Part shown: positions 44,597 through 53,839 of the stretch, in pieces
Numbering within the stretch: the first letter of the stretch is position 1
Layout of the letters: every line of letters begins with the position of its first letter
DNA from: Draconibacterium orientale
GTDB taxonomy: Bacteria; Bacteroidota; Bacteroidia; Bacteroidales; Prolixibacteraceae
Length of the DNA stretch: 64,000 nucleotides
Assembly: GCF_000626635.1 (NCBI RefSeq)
Contig: NZ_CP007451.1
Coordinates: 62,001-126,000 of the forward strand
Reading direction: 5' to 3'
Translations under genes and position numbers: made by a program
The notes under the pieces: generated by a model
Seen by the model: the letters and a program-made list of their open reading frames with translations, nothing else
Told to the model about the DNA's origin: nothing
Databases searched by the model: none

Positions 44597-46783
44597 TTAG
44601 TTGTTGAATGCGATTTGCAAGCCCACAAAATAAGTGCGTCCGGGACTGATTGTTCCATAATGCGAACCATAAGGGCTGTCATCTACATAATCGAACAGGT
44701 TATCAACCCCGGCAGACAATTCAAAATCAAAGGCTCCCCTGGTTTCTAAACGGTGAATAGTAGTCAGCTTCCACAAATTATAGCCTTTGGCATTGCCATA
44801 TTCATCATCATAAAATTTATCATCCTGGAAACGGCCATTCAGGTTGGCAGTCAGTTGGTATTTTTTCCAGTTGTGCATATAGCTAAAGCGGATGTTGCCG
44901 TAATTCTGAGCAACTCCTTCCAAACGAATATTATCTGTTTTATTCTGGGCATTGACATAACTGTAACCTCCGCCAACAGAAAATCCGGCAGTAATATTTG
45001 CATTAAAAAGAATGTCAAAACCTTTTGTGCCGGCTTCCGAAATATTGTAATGCTGGCGAGTAGTTTTCACACCGTTTGCGGCATCTTCTGGTGATGTTTC
45101 TATCGTTTGGTAGTCAATCAAATCATCCACGGTATTCTGGTAGCCGGTAACACTGAACGAAAACCGGTTGATTATATATTCTGCCGAAAGTGCAAAATAA
45201 TCTGATGTTTGTGGTTTCAAGTCCGGGTTTCCTAAATACAGGTTACTTCTTTTTGCATAGTAATAATATAGTTCTTTTAGGGTTGGTGCTTTAAAGCCAC
45301 GGGCATAGGTTCCCCTAAAGTTAAAATCGTGCAATTTATATAGTGCTGATATTTTGGGTGAAAAGGCGTTTCCAAACTCTTTGTGATTAACGTAGCGGGC
45401 ACCTGCTACCAGTATTAAATTTTCGAAGAATTTCATCTCGTCCTGGGCATAAAAGGCCATTGTGTAGGCATCGGCTGAAGTTCCAGGCAAGCGTCCTTCC
45501 GATTCGAGTTCCTCGTTCACATATTCTCCGCCTACCGAGAACTGATGGCTGTCCGAAAGTTTAAAAATTCCTTTCAGATTTAACGATTGACGCAACTGTT
45601 CGGTTTGTTTGGCTTTGTCTCCTGTCACAAAGTCGCCTGATTCCTGATTGTATTTATAGAAGTAATTGAAATTATCGGAATTCCAATCGAGCGATAATTT
45701 GTTTTCTTTTCCAAGCAGGTACCCGGCTCCGGCGGAATAGCTAAAATCATCATACGAATAGCCGTATTTTCCAACGCTTACGGGACGCTCAACATCTCGT
45801 TCGTATTTTGATCCTTGTGCATACACGCTAAGTTTTTGGGTCAGGTTGTAAGCCAATTTTTGATTAAACGTAAAGTCGGTCGACTGATTTTGTGCCATGG
45901 CTTCGGTTTCCACCAACTCATCATCATCCAGCTCGTATTTGCTTAACTGCCAGCCATCCGTAGTTTTTCGGTCAAACGATGTTGTGGAAGATAGTTTCCC
46001 AAAATTCAGATTAAGACTGTTGTGTTGTATCCACTCACCATAACTGCCCACTCTTGAATTGTTAACTACATTGATTTTGTTGTTGGCTTTTTTGGTGATG
46101 ATGTTTATAACCCCGGCAATGGCTTCGGAACCATACAATGCGGAAGAAGCACCTTTTACTACTTCAATTCGTTCCACATTGTCAGGATTTATACGGTTTA
46201 GGTCGCTCTGTCCGCCAATATCCCCGTAAGTTCTTTTTCCGTCAATCAGAACCAGGATGTAGTCATTACCCAAGCCGTTCAACTGCATAAAAGGTCCCAT
46301 TACGCCTGGGGTGAAATCAAACGAAGGACTTACTGCTAACATCAAATCGTTGAAATCGGACGGAGCAATTCGGTTGATCAGATTTTTATTAATGAGCTCA
46401 GTCTGAACAGGTGCGCTTTTCAGGTGATGTGGCGTTCCGGTTCCGGTAATAACAACTTCACCTAAGGTGCTGGTTGATTTTTCAAGCTCACAATCGAACT
46501 TCGTTTCTGCACCGGAAAGGGTAATTTGTTCTTTCATCCGGTGATATCCAATGCATGAAACAACTACCTCATAAATTCCGGGTTTCACATCTTTAATAAG
46601 GAATTCACCATTTTTGTCGCTTACGGTTCCCAAAGTTGTTCCATTAAAATACACATTGGCACCTACAAGTGGTTGGCCCGAATTTTTCTCACTTACCGTT
46701 CCTGTGAACGATACATTTTGTGCCCAAAGGTTGGATGCACTGAACAATAAAATTAAAGTTAAAAACCAGTTGAATTTTTGCAT
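44597..46783 (-). CDS. btuB: TonB-dependent outer-membrane receptor for corrinoids (BtuB-like)
   Basis: A 728-residue outer-membrane receptor. After a signal peptide (FSASNLWAQ) comes a carboxypeptidase-regulatory-like domain (residues about 25-105: VSFTGTVSEKNSGQPLVGANVYFNGTTLGTV), then the plug (ELINKNLINRIAPSDFNDLMLAVSP; NDYILVLIDGKRTYGD; VERIEVVKGASSALYGSEAIAGVINIITKK) and a 22-strand barrel ending in FVGLQIAFNN. The extra N-domain is usual for Bacteroidota. Corrinoid specificity follows from the cobalamin riboswitch directly upstream and the importer genes downstream. First coding gene of the operon. Confidence 0.88.
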   Translation of the reverse strand: MQKFNWFLTLILLFSASNLWAQNVSFTGTVSEKNSGQPLVGANVYFNGTTLGTVSDKNGEFLIKDVKPGIYEVVVSCIGYHRMKEQITLSGAETKFDCELEKSTSTLGEVVITGTGTPHHLKSAPVQTELINKNLINRIAPSDFNDLMLAVSPSFDFTPGVMGPFMQLNGLGNDYILVLIDGKRTYGDIGGQSDLNRINPDNVERIEVVKGASSALYGSEAIAGVINIITKKANNKINVVNNSRVGSYGEWIQHNSLNLNFGKLSSTTSFDRKTTDGWQLSKYELDDDELVETEAMAQNQSTDFTFNQKLAYNLTQKLSVYAQGSKYERDVERPVSVGKYGYSYDDFSYSAGAGYLLGKENKLSLDWNSDNFNYFYKYNQESGDFVTGDKAKQTEQLRQSLNLKGIFKLSDSHQFSVGGEYVNEELESEGRLPGTSADAYTMAFYAQDEMKFFENLILVAGARYVNHKEFGNAFSPKISALYKLHDFNFRGTYARGFKAPTLKELYYYYAKRSNLYLGNPDLKPQTSDYFALSAEYIINRFSFSVTGYQNTVDDLIDYQTIETSPEDAANGVKTTRQHYNISEAGTKGFDILFNANITAGFSVGGGYSYVNAQNKTDNIRLEGVAQNYGNIRFSYMHNWKKYQLTANLNGRFQDDKFYDDEYGNAKGYNLWKLTTIHRLETRGAFDFELSAGVDNLFDYVDDSPYGSHYGTISPGRTYFVGLQIAFNN

Positions 46784-46825
46784 GGTTTAATTATTTAAAT
46801 GTTAAACAATTGCACCTTGCTTTCC

Positions 46826-46885
46826 ATCGTCAACCCCATGACGATACAATAAAAATAATGTTGAACTATGTAGGTTCACAACATT
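46826..46885 (-). promoter_or_regulatory. Two leader hairpins between riboswitch and btuB
   Basis: On the minus strand, AATGTTGTGAAC pairs with GTTCAACATT (46857-46885), and ATCGTCA-TGGGG-TGACGAT-like arms pair (46826-46845), about 45 bp before the start codon. Neither is followed by a T run, so regulation of translation start is more likely than termination. Probable expression platform; inference. Confidence 0.4.
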
Positions 46886-46922
46886 AACTTCTTACCCGGA
46901 AGCAAAATGTATATATTACTGA

Positions 46923-47098
46923 TTTTGGCAGGTTTTCTGGCTCGCCCCGGATTGAAATGCCTTCCCGTTCCGAAAATTCGGTACAGTGGCAAAAGAATTT
47001 TTCAATCCTTCAACAGGGCTTACAGCTGCGGGTACAGCTCCGGTTTTTCACCGGATTCCCTTTTATTATTCCTGATGTTTTCAGGAACAATCACCTAA
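46923..47098 (-). promoter_or_regulatory. Cobalamin riboswitch
   Basis: The minus-strand leader carries the conserved elements in order: GGTGATTGTTCCTGAAAAC near 47093, GGGAATCCGGTGAAAAACCG near 47060, GAGCTGTACCCGCAGCTGTA near 47035, GCCACTG near 46992, GGGAAGGC near 46965, and the B12 box region GCGAGCCAGAAAACCTGCC (46927-46945). This is the cobalamin riboswitch consensus, so adenosylcobalamin or a related corrinoid is expected to shut down the downstream unit. It lies 140 bp before btuB and, with no terminator seen until 26,149, probably controls the whole operon. Confidence 0.95.
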
Positions 47099-47107
47099 AA
47101 TCGGCCG

Positions 47108-47115
47108 CAAATGTA
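47108..47115 (-). promoter_or_regulatory. -7 promoter element upstream of the riboswitch
   Basis: Minus-strand TACATTTG matches TANNTTTG exactly, about 10 bp before the first conserved riboswitch bases. No clear -33 element was seen. Confidence 0.45.
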
Positions 47116-47204
47116 TTGATTAAAATTTAAACGGGATTGTATTTATTAAACGAAAGAAAAAAATATTGATTATCCGTTCTATGTCATAATTATTATTTAG
47201 CAAG

Positions 47205-47296
47205 TCATGCTGTCCATCAGCTGACGGATTCAGCATCTCTCGCATCTAATAATCAACTATTTGCAAGAAAGACCCTGAAACAAGTTCAGGGTGACG
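47205..47296. repeat. Dispersed palindromic repeat (GTCATGCTG / CAGGGTGAC type)
   Basis: GTCATGCTG...GATTCAGCATCTC is followed by GACCCTGAAACAAGTTCAGG and GTGACG. This inverted arrangement resembles a short repeat widely scattered between genes in Bacteroidota. The remaining bases up to sbcC (47297-47788) hold no gene that I can support. Confidence 0.45.
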
Positions 47297-47788
47297 TGCT
47301 GGTTGTGACCAATTGCGGACATCCAATAAAAAATAATAAAATTTAGAAAGAGTCTTTTGAGATGGGGTTATTATGCCGATTTAACAATGATCGATTGAAA
47401 ATCCATAGCTCAAAAAGCGAATGAAATTCGTAATAAAACCGACCACCAACAGCGCTTTCTTTCCATTCCCATAACGATATTGAAGAAGATTTTTTAACAA
47501 AAAGTCACAGAACCTCAACAAATTATATTATTTTCAACAATCGTTTAGCCTGATCTCATCTTGAAAAATTGCAGACACATACCAGTTAATAAACAACAAA
47601 AATGCATAGCAAACATTCCCTTTTATTTCGAATGAAGCCTGATAATTGGCTTAAAACGACCTTCGTTGGTTATTACTATTCGGCATACATAAATCACTAA
47701 AAATAAATTCCCCGATTGATCTATTACTGCCAAGTACTGTATAAGAATATGCCCATAGTCATTGCCGGAATTTGTAATAAAAATTAAC

Positions 47789-50700
47789 TTACTCCATCCA
47801 ACTTGCCCAAATTCTGCTTCCGCGTTCCTCTTGATTATCAATTCGAAGATGTACATCAATTTCCTGTTGCATTTCTTCCACATGCGAAATCACGCCTACA
47901 ATTCGATTTTCTTTTCGAAGCGATTTTAGCGTGTCAAAAACAACTCCCAGTGATTCTTTGTCCAGGGAACCAAAACCCTCGTCGAGGAAGAAAAAGTTTT
48001 GGTTCGATTCAGTAATTTTCTGAATGTTGTCGGCCAGCGCTAAAGCCAGCGACAAAGCTGCCTGAAATGTCTGTCCACCGGAAAGCGTTTTTACACTTCT
48101 TATTTTTCCACCATTCATAAAATCGCGTACCTGGAAATTATTGTCGGGCGTGATTTCCAAACTCAGCTTTTGTCGTGTAAGCTGGAAGAAACGGTCGTTG
48201 GCAGCATTGCACAAATTTTGCAAATAAACCGACGAAATGTAGTTGACAAAACCACTGGCTTTGAACAGCGATTTCATCGTTTTCAGATTCTCGGCCCGCA
48301 ACTCCAGTTTTTCCAATTCTTTCCGAAGAGCAGCCTGGCTTTCCAAATCTTTTTGCAACTTTTTCAGCTGTTCTGAAATTTTCCCCTGCTCCTGGTTCTT
48401 CCGAACAAGCTGTTCCTTTAACAAAGCAATGTCGGCATTTAATTTCTGATGCGTTTCCTTATCATAAACACGTTCGCCGATTTCTTTCTGCAATTCTTCC
48501 AGCAACGACTTGGCACGTAAAAACTGATCTTTAAAATGCGCTATTCGTTGTTTTTCCTGATCCGGATTAAACTGTTCCGACAAGATTGCCGTAACCTCAT
48601 CGATGGAATTATACGTCGATTTCTCCAGCTGTTCCTTTGTTTGCTGTTTCAGCTTCTCCATGCTTTGTTTTTCCTGCTCCAGCTCCTTTTTGCCAGCCTG
48701 TACCGAACCAAACAAGGTGTCGCGCAGTTTGCTTTTCTCGGTTATTTGCTGAGTTATTTCGGAGAAAGATTTTTCCAACTGGCTATGTTCCTTCTGCAGC
48801 TTACTTTTTTCTGTTTCAATCTGTTCAATTTTAACTTCCTGATAAGTTTCGGCTTTTATCAACCGCAGTTGCTTTTCCAGCGTTTTTAGTTCAGTTTGCT
48901 GTACGGTTAAAACGGTTCTGATTTTATCGACTTCCACCTGAAACCGTTTAAAATCATTCCCTTTCTTATCCATATCCTTCCCTAACTTCTCCAGTAAATC
49001 ATCCTGCTTTTTCAATTCGCCCTGAATACGCCTTGCTTCCTGAAACGCCTTTTCCAGTTCGGTTTCCACGCGATATTTCTCCCAGGTAAATTTCTTTGCA
49101 TGAGCCTCGATTCTTTCCTGCTGAGCCTTTTGTTTTTGCAACAAAGAGTTTTTCTGCTGATGAATCATCTCCTGCTGTTTGCTGAATAGATTTATGCGGC
49201 TTATCCAATCCGATAGCTGTTCCTGTTCTTTTTCGTTTGCCTGTTTTTCTGCCGAAAGCTTCAACAGCGTATCGTTCAGGTCTTCGGTTTTTAAAACATC
49301 GGGATGATGCAACGAACCGCAAAGCGGACATGGCGCTCCTTCTTCCAGGTTTTCGGAATAAGCTTTCAACTGCGCCTTTACCCGGAGATGACTTTCCTGC
49401 TCATTCAGTGCTTTCTGCTTTTCCTTTACTTTTCCGGTTTTATCCTTTAAGATTTGAACGATACTGGAATATTCTGTTTCCGGGAGTTTCCCGAGACCGG
49501 CTTCTTCCAATAGTTTGGCCACAGAATTTTGCAGCGTTGAAGTTGTTTTTTGATTTTCTTCCAACTCCTTTTGAATTGCCGGAAGTTCCTTTTCGAGCAG
49601 ATGTTTCTCGGTGTACCAGGTTTTTACCGCAGCTAACAGTTCCAGGTCGGGCATCTTCCCTTTCGAGACTTTTATCAGCGCCTCCAACTCCAGTTTCTGA
49701 GTCTTTAGTTGTTCCAGTGTTTTTTCAGTTTCGTTACAAACCTGAGTTCCTTTCTGTAGCCTTACATTTTCTTTTGAAATGGTTTGCTCCAGCGTTTTCA
49801 TTTGTATTAAGCGGCCAAGTTCATCTGCCTTTTGTTTTAACTCTTCCCGTTTCTCATAAGCCGGTTTTAGTGCCTCAAGTTTCTTGTTCAATGTTCCGAT
49901 TTCGCTCTCCTGCAACTTCAGTTTTTCTTCATCCTGCTTAAGCTGTTTTTCGCGGATCTGCACTTTCTCGTTTGTCGATTTCAATCCATCCAGCAAATGC
50001 TTAAACTGAATTACACACTGTTCGAAACGGGAGATTTTCTGCTCCAACTGTTTGAAAACCGGCTCTTGTTCCTGCAACGATTTGTATGCTTTTTCAGCCT
50101 TTGATTTTCGCACTGCTAAATCCTGAAGTTTCCGAAGTCCTTCTTCCGACTTCTGATAGTCAGCCAATTTTGTATTCTGCTCTTTAAGTTCATTCTCAAG
50201 TTGCTCCAGTTGAGATTTGAATTGCTTCAATTGCTCAGCGTCAACGCTTCCCAATTGCTGCAACTGCCCTTCGATGTTCTGCTTTTGCGCATTATTTTTG
50301 CTTTCGAGGGCGGTTACTTTATAATAAAATTCAAATTTCCCGAGGTTAAAAAGTTCCTTCATCATTTGAGTCCGGTCTTTATTTCCCAATTGGAGAAATT
50401 CCTGAAACTGTCCCTGCGGAATGATAATCGTACGTTTAAAATTGTCGTAACTCAATCCGATTGCCTGTTCAAGCTCAGCTGCTTCGATGGGAATCCACTC
50501 GTTCCCTTTTTTCCGGTAAGCCGACCGGTTCAGGGCTTTAACATCTTCAAAGTTTTTGCCGTTGCGCTTGCCTTTAACCGTTGCCCGATAGGCCGTTTGT
50601 TCTTTACCAGTTTCAAATACAAAATCGATGAGCAGCTCATTCGATTTCAGGTTCATCATATTGTAGTAACGATTGTCTCCTGAAAGATTAAGCCGGTCAG

Positions 50701-50866
50701 TTCGTCCGTAAATGGCAAAAGTAATAGCTTCCAGAATCGAGGACTTTCCACTTCCTACGGTTCCGAAAATCCCAAACAGATTGGCAGCTGTGAGTTTTGT
50801 AAAATCGATGGTTTGCTTTTCCTGGTAGGAATACAAACCCTGTATGGTGAGTTCTACGGGTATCAT
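47789..50866 (-). CDS. sbcC: DNA double-strand-break exonuclease subunit SbcC (Rad50-like)
   Basis: ATPase subunit of the SbcCD nuclease that processes hairpins and protein-blocked ends. The 1025-residue protein has Walker A in FGIFGTVGSGKSSILEAI near residue 38, long coiled-coil arms rich in Glu, Lys, Leu and Gln, a central zinc hook GAPCPLCGSLHHP near residue 515, and a C-terminal ABC signature TLSGGQTFQAALSLALALAD near 930 with Walker B FFLDEGFGSLDKESL near 965. The start overlaps the sbcD stop (ATGA). Apparent long frames on the opposite strand are composition artefacts. Confidence 0.93.
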   Translation of the reverse strand: MIPVELTIQGLYSYQEKQTIDFTKLTAANLFGIFGTVGSGKSSILEAITFAIYGRTDRLNLSGDNRYYNMMNLKSNELLIDFVFETGKEQTAYRATVKGKRNGKNFEDVKALNRSAYRKKGNEWIPIEAAELEQAIGLSYDNFKRTIIIPQGQFQEFLQLGNKDRTQMMKELFNLGKFEFYYKVTALESKNNAQKQNIEGQLQQLGSVDAEQLKQFKSQLEQLENELKEQNTKLADYQKSEEGLRKLQDLAVRKSKAEKAYKSLQEQEPVFKQLEQKISRFEQCVIQFKHLLDGLKSTNEKVQIREKQLKQDEEKLKLQESEIGTLNKKLEALKPAYEKREELKQKADELGRLIQMKTLEQTISKENVRLQKGTQVCNETEKTLEQLKTQKLELEALIKVSKGKMPDLELLAAVKTWYTEKHLLEKELPAIQKELEENQKTTSTLQNSVAKLLEEAGLGKLPETEYSSIVQILKDKTGKVKEKQKALNEQESHLRVKAQLKAYSENLEEGAPCPLCGSLHHPDVLKTEDLNDTLLKLSAEKQANEKEQEQLSDWISRINLFSKQQEMIHQQKNSLLQKQKAQQERIEAHAKKFTWEKYRVETELEKAFQEARRIQGELKKQDDLLEKLGKDMDKKGNDFKRFQVEVDKIRTVLTVQQTELKTLEKQLRLIKAETYQEVKIEQIETEKSKLQKEHSQLEKSFSEITQQITEKSKLRDTLFGSVQAGKKELEQEKQSMEKLKQQTKEQLEKSTYNSIDEVTAILSEQFNPDQEKQRIAHFKDQFLRAKSLLEELQKEIGERVYDKETHQKLNADIALLKEQLVRKNQEQGKISEQLKKLQKDLESQAALRKELEKLELRAENLKTMKSLFKASGFVNYISSVYLQNLCNAANDRFFQLTRQKLSLEITPDNNFQVRDFMNGGKIRSVKTLSGGQTFQAALSLALALADNIQKITESNQNFFFLDEGFGSLDKESLGVVFDTLKSLRKENRIVGVISHVEEMQQEIDVHLRIDNQEERGSRIWASWME

Positions 50867-52086
50867 TGTTCTTCTTCAGCTAAAATTTCAGTAAATAAAT
50901 TCTTCAAATCATCGTTCGGCTCCTGTCCCTTTTCGTGCATGAAATAATCGCGGAACAGCTCCTCCATGCTACGGCTCAAATCAATCTGTTTCTGTTGGTT
51001 TCCAACCAAATTATCAGGATTTGTTACTTCGGGAATAATCGAAACTATTCCGGCATGCGCTTTATTTAACTGCTTGCGGTCAGTGGCGTTCAGGTAAGTT
51101 TCTGTTACCAGCGTTAATTCCACTAAAGCCTCCTGATTTTCGGACAACCAATCCAAAGCGTCTTCCATTCCTTCTGCACGTTTGCGTAACAATCGCTTTC
51201 CGCTGTTTAATTCGATTTTTCTGACTGCCGCAATCTGCCCGGGGTCTGCATCAACCAACAAAACGAACTTTTTCTGATTGGCCTCGGCAAAACTGTATGA
51301 CAGCGGACTGCCGCTGTAGTAAACCGGATTGGAATTATTATCGACGCGATGCATCCGGTGAAGATGCCCCAATGCTGTGTACTGTATTTTCGCAGGAATA
51401 TTCTCGGTATAAACCGCCTGCGCTCCACCCACATGCAAAATGGGTTTTTCATCTTCGGGCTCCTCGGGCAACTCATCTCCTTTTCTGACCATAAAAAGAT
51501 GTGAAACCAGCACGTTTACTCCCTTATCATCACAGTATTGTTCTGCCAGTGCTTCCCACTTTTTCTGAAGTACTGCTCTTAATTCGTCTTCGCTGTTTTC
51601 CACTTCCAGACAGGTTTTCAGGCGGTATTCGTTGGCATAAGGCGTAAGTAATATTCGCAAAGGCACGGGAGTTTCCGGGAGTTGTACTTCCAGAAAACCA
51701 TCTTCGCTGTTTAACACTTTCATACCTGATTCCAGTTCAAACGAAGCAATACGGGAATTTGGATAGCCGGCAAAAATTATCCCGCATTCCCGTGCCAGCG
51801 GATCGGGTGCCTCAATGCGGTCGGGTGAGTCGTGGTTGCCGGCAATGGCAATTACCGGACGGCGACCATTCTGCGTTAAGCGCTTCAAAGTTTTGTACAA
51901 CAAGTCGACCGCTTCCGTGGGCGGGTTAAACGTATCGAATAAATCGCCTGCCACCAACACAGCATCTGCTTGTTCGTGGTCCGCAATTTCACAAATTTCT
52001 TGCAAAACAGCTTGTTGTTCTTCCATTCTGGAAAAATCATCAAGCTTCTTACCGAGGTGCCAATCGGATGTATGGAGTATTTTCAT
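50863..52086 (-). CDS. sbcD: Exonuclease subunit SbcD (Mre11-like)
   Basis: Metallophosphoesterase nuclease subunit. All motifs are visible: ILHTSDWHLGKKL at the N-terminus, AVLVAGDLFDTF near residue 43, AIAGNHDSPDRIE near 80, LVSHLFM near 190, and TALGHLHRMHRV near 235. The C-terminal capping region follows to residue 407. It precedes sbcC with a 4-bp overlap, the usual order. Confidence 0.93.
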   Translation of the reverse strand: MKILHTSDWHLGKKLDDFSRMEEQQAVLQEICEIADHEQADAVLVAGDLFDTFNPPTEAVDLLYKTLKRLTQNGRRPVIAIAGNHDSPDRIEAPDPLARECGIIFAGYPNSRIASFELESGMKVLNSEDGFLEVQLPETPVPLRILLTPYANEYRLKTCLEVENSEDELRAVLQKKWEALAEQYCDDKGVNVLVSHLFMVRKGDELPEEPEDEKPILHVGGAQAVYTENIPAKIQYTALGHLHRMHRVDNNSNPVYYSGSPLSYSFAEANQKKFVLLVDADPGQIAAVRKIELNSGKRLLRKRAEGMEDALDWLSENQEALVELTLVTETYLNATDRKQLNKAHAGIVSIIPEVTNPDNLVGNQQKQIDLSRSMEELFRDYFMHEKGQEPNDDLKNLFTEILAEEEQ

Positions 52087-52242
52087 TAACTGCTTATGTT
52101 TATTGTTCTACAAAAATGAGGTGCTGTGGCAAAGGTAGTAATCTAACAAATGCTTTAACACTTATACTGAGTTGTTTCAAACTCTAAAAAACGGCTGCTT
52201 TTCCTGAATTTAAAAACAATTGCAGAGTTATATTCTCTTCTG

Positions 52243-53793
52243 CTATTTTAATTCAAGTGCCTCCACCTCTGAATGCAAGACTCCCATAATTTCCTTATAA
52301 CCAGCAAGCATATCCTCTAGTTTGTCAGGATTACTTTTTGCCAGATTCTCCTGCTGACCGATGTCTGCACCCAGATCATACAACTGGAAATCCGGTGAAT
52401 TTCCCAGTTCAATATTTACCTGCGCTGCAACTGCCGGCCCTTTATATGGAGGAATCATCAACCAGTTTCCTTTGCGATATGCGGTGCGTGTTGATGCTTC
52501 CAGGATGAGTTGATCACGTCCGTCATCCGATTTTCCCAGTAACACATCCAATAACTCTTCACTATCCGATGAATTCAAATCAGCACCTGTCAGTTTCGCA
52601 ACCGATGCGAGAATATCAATCTGACTGATTAACGCATCCGATTTTTTAGGTTCGATTTTCCCTTTCCAGTAAGTTATGAACGGAACACGGGTTCCTGCTT
52701 CAAACAAACTGTACTTTCCACCTCGTAATCCGCCGTTTTGATCGTGGTTGCCAATTCGCTCAACAGCATCATCGTAATATCCATCGTTGAGTACGGGGCC
52801 ATTGTCGCTTGAGAAAATAATCAGTGTATTTTCCAGAATTCCCTCATCTTCCAGCGTTTTCAAAAATTCGCCAATACACCAGTCGGCCTCCACAATTACA
52901 TCGCCACGCGGCCCAAGATTGGTACTGCCAACAAACCGAGGATGTGGCGTACGTGGAACATGGGGTTGCTGCAAGGCATAATACAAAAAGAAAGGCTCGT
53001 TTTTGTGTTGCTTAATGTAGTCTTGTGCTTTTGCAAGAAAGTGGTCTGCCATATCCACATCGCTCCATTTGGCGTTCTCTCCTCCTTTCATAAAGCCAAT
53101 TCGCGGAATACCATTAACAACTGAATTGTTATGTCCGTGATGCCATTTCATGGTTAGCAATTCGGGATTGTCTTTTCCGGTTGGTTCTCCCTCGAAATTA
53201 CTGCTATAACTCACTTCTATCGGGTCATTCAGGTCAAGCCCTTCAACCAAACCATTTTCGAGATAAACCGTAGGCACACGATCTTGCGTAGCAGCCATTA
53301 TGTACGAATAATCGAAACCGATTTCATTTGGCCCCGGCGAAACATGCTCGTTCCAATTTACCTGGCCGCTCCCCAGCCCGAGGTGCCATTTTCCAACCAC
53401 TCCGGTAGTATATCCCTGCTGTTTTAACATTTTTGGAAGGGTTACTTGTGCCGTATCAATAATTAATGGTGCGGTACCCGGTAAAATTTTTGCATCCTTA
53501 TTTCGCCACGGATAAACGCCGGTTAACAAGGCATAACGGCTAGGAGTACAGGTTGCCGAAGAAGAGTGACCATCAGTAAACATTACGCCTTGATTTGCTA
53601 ATCGATCGATATTTGGCGTCTGAATTTCTGTTGCACCATAGGCACTTAAATCGCCATAGCCAAGATCATCGAGATAAATAATAACGATATTGGGCTTATT
53701 TGAGTTTTGTGGCGTGTTTTTTTTATCTGTTAAACAGGAGCTGGAAACACCCAGTAGAACCAGTAAAAAAAGGTAAATTTTTAATTTGTTCAT
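52243..53793 (-). CDS. Sulfatase (alkaline-phosphatase superfamily, S1), lipoprotein
   Basis: Hydrolyses a sulfate ester, probably on a polysaccharide. A 516-residue lipoprotein (lipobox Cys20 in VSSSC). Motifs: PNIVIIYLDDLGYGDLSAYGA with the paired metal-binding Asp, TCTPSRYALLTG where Cys82 is the residue converted to formylglycine, VGKWHLGLG near 136, and IIFSSDNGPVLNDG near 330. It requires an anaerobic sulfatase-maturating enzyme or FGE supplied from elsewhere; none is in the window. It is not next to SusC/SusD genes, though a PUL lies 8 kb away. Substrate unknown. Confidence 0.88.
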   Translation of the reverse strand: MNKLKIYLFLLVLLGVSSSCLTDKKNTPQNSNKPNIVIIYLDDLGYGDLSAYGATEIQTPNIDRLANQGVMFTDGHSSSATCTPSRYALLTGVYPWRNKDAKILPGTAPLIIDTAQVTLPKMLKQQGYTTGVVGKWHLGLGSGQVNWNEHVSPGPNEIGFDYSYIMAATQDRVPTVYLENGLVEGLDLNDPIEVSYSSNFEGEPTGKDNPELLTMKWHHGHNNSVVNGIPRIGFMKGGENAKWSDVDMADHFLAKAQDYIKQHKNEPFFLYYALQQPHVPRTPHPRFVGSTNLGPRGDVIVEADWCIGEFLKTLEDEGILENTLIIFSSDNGPVLNDGYYDDAVERIGNHDQNGGLRGGKYSLFEAGTRVPFITYWKGKIEPKKSDALISQIDILASVAKLTGADLNSSDSEELLDVLLGKSDDGRDQLILEASTRTAYRKGNWLMIPPYKGPAVAAQVNIELGNSPDFQLYDLGADIGQQENLAKSNPDKLEDMLAGYKEIMGVLHSEVEALELK

Positions 53794-53839
53794 CAGTTAT
53801 AGTTTTGTTCGAATTTCAGATCAAACACAACAATTTGTG

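Noticed and set aside
47623-47883. 86-codon minus-strand frame overlapping the end of sbcC
   Set aside because: Overlaps the sbcC coding end in another frame and has no recognisable feature.
49237-49941. 234-codon open frame opposite sbcC
   Set aside because: Antisense to coiled-coil-coding DNA, whose Glu/Lys bias opens the reverse frame; no protein-like features.
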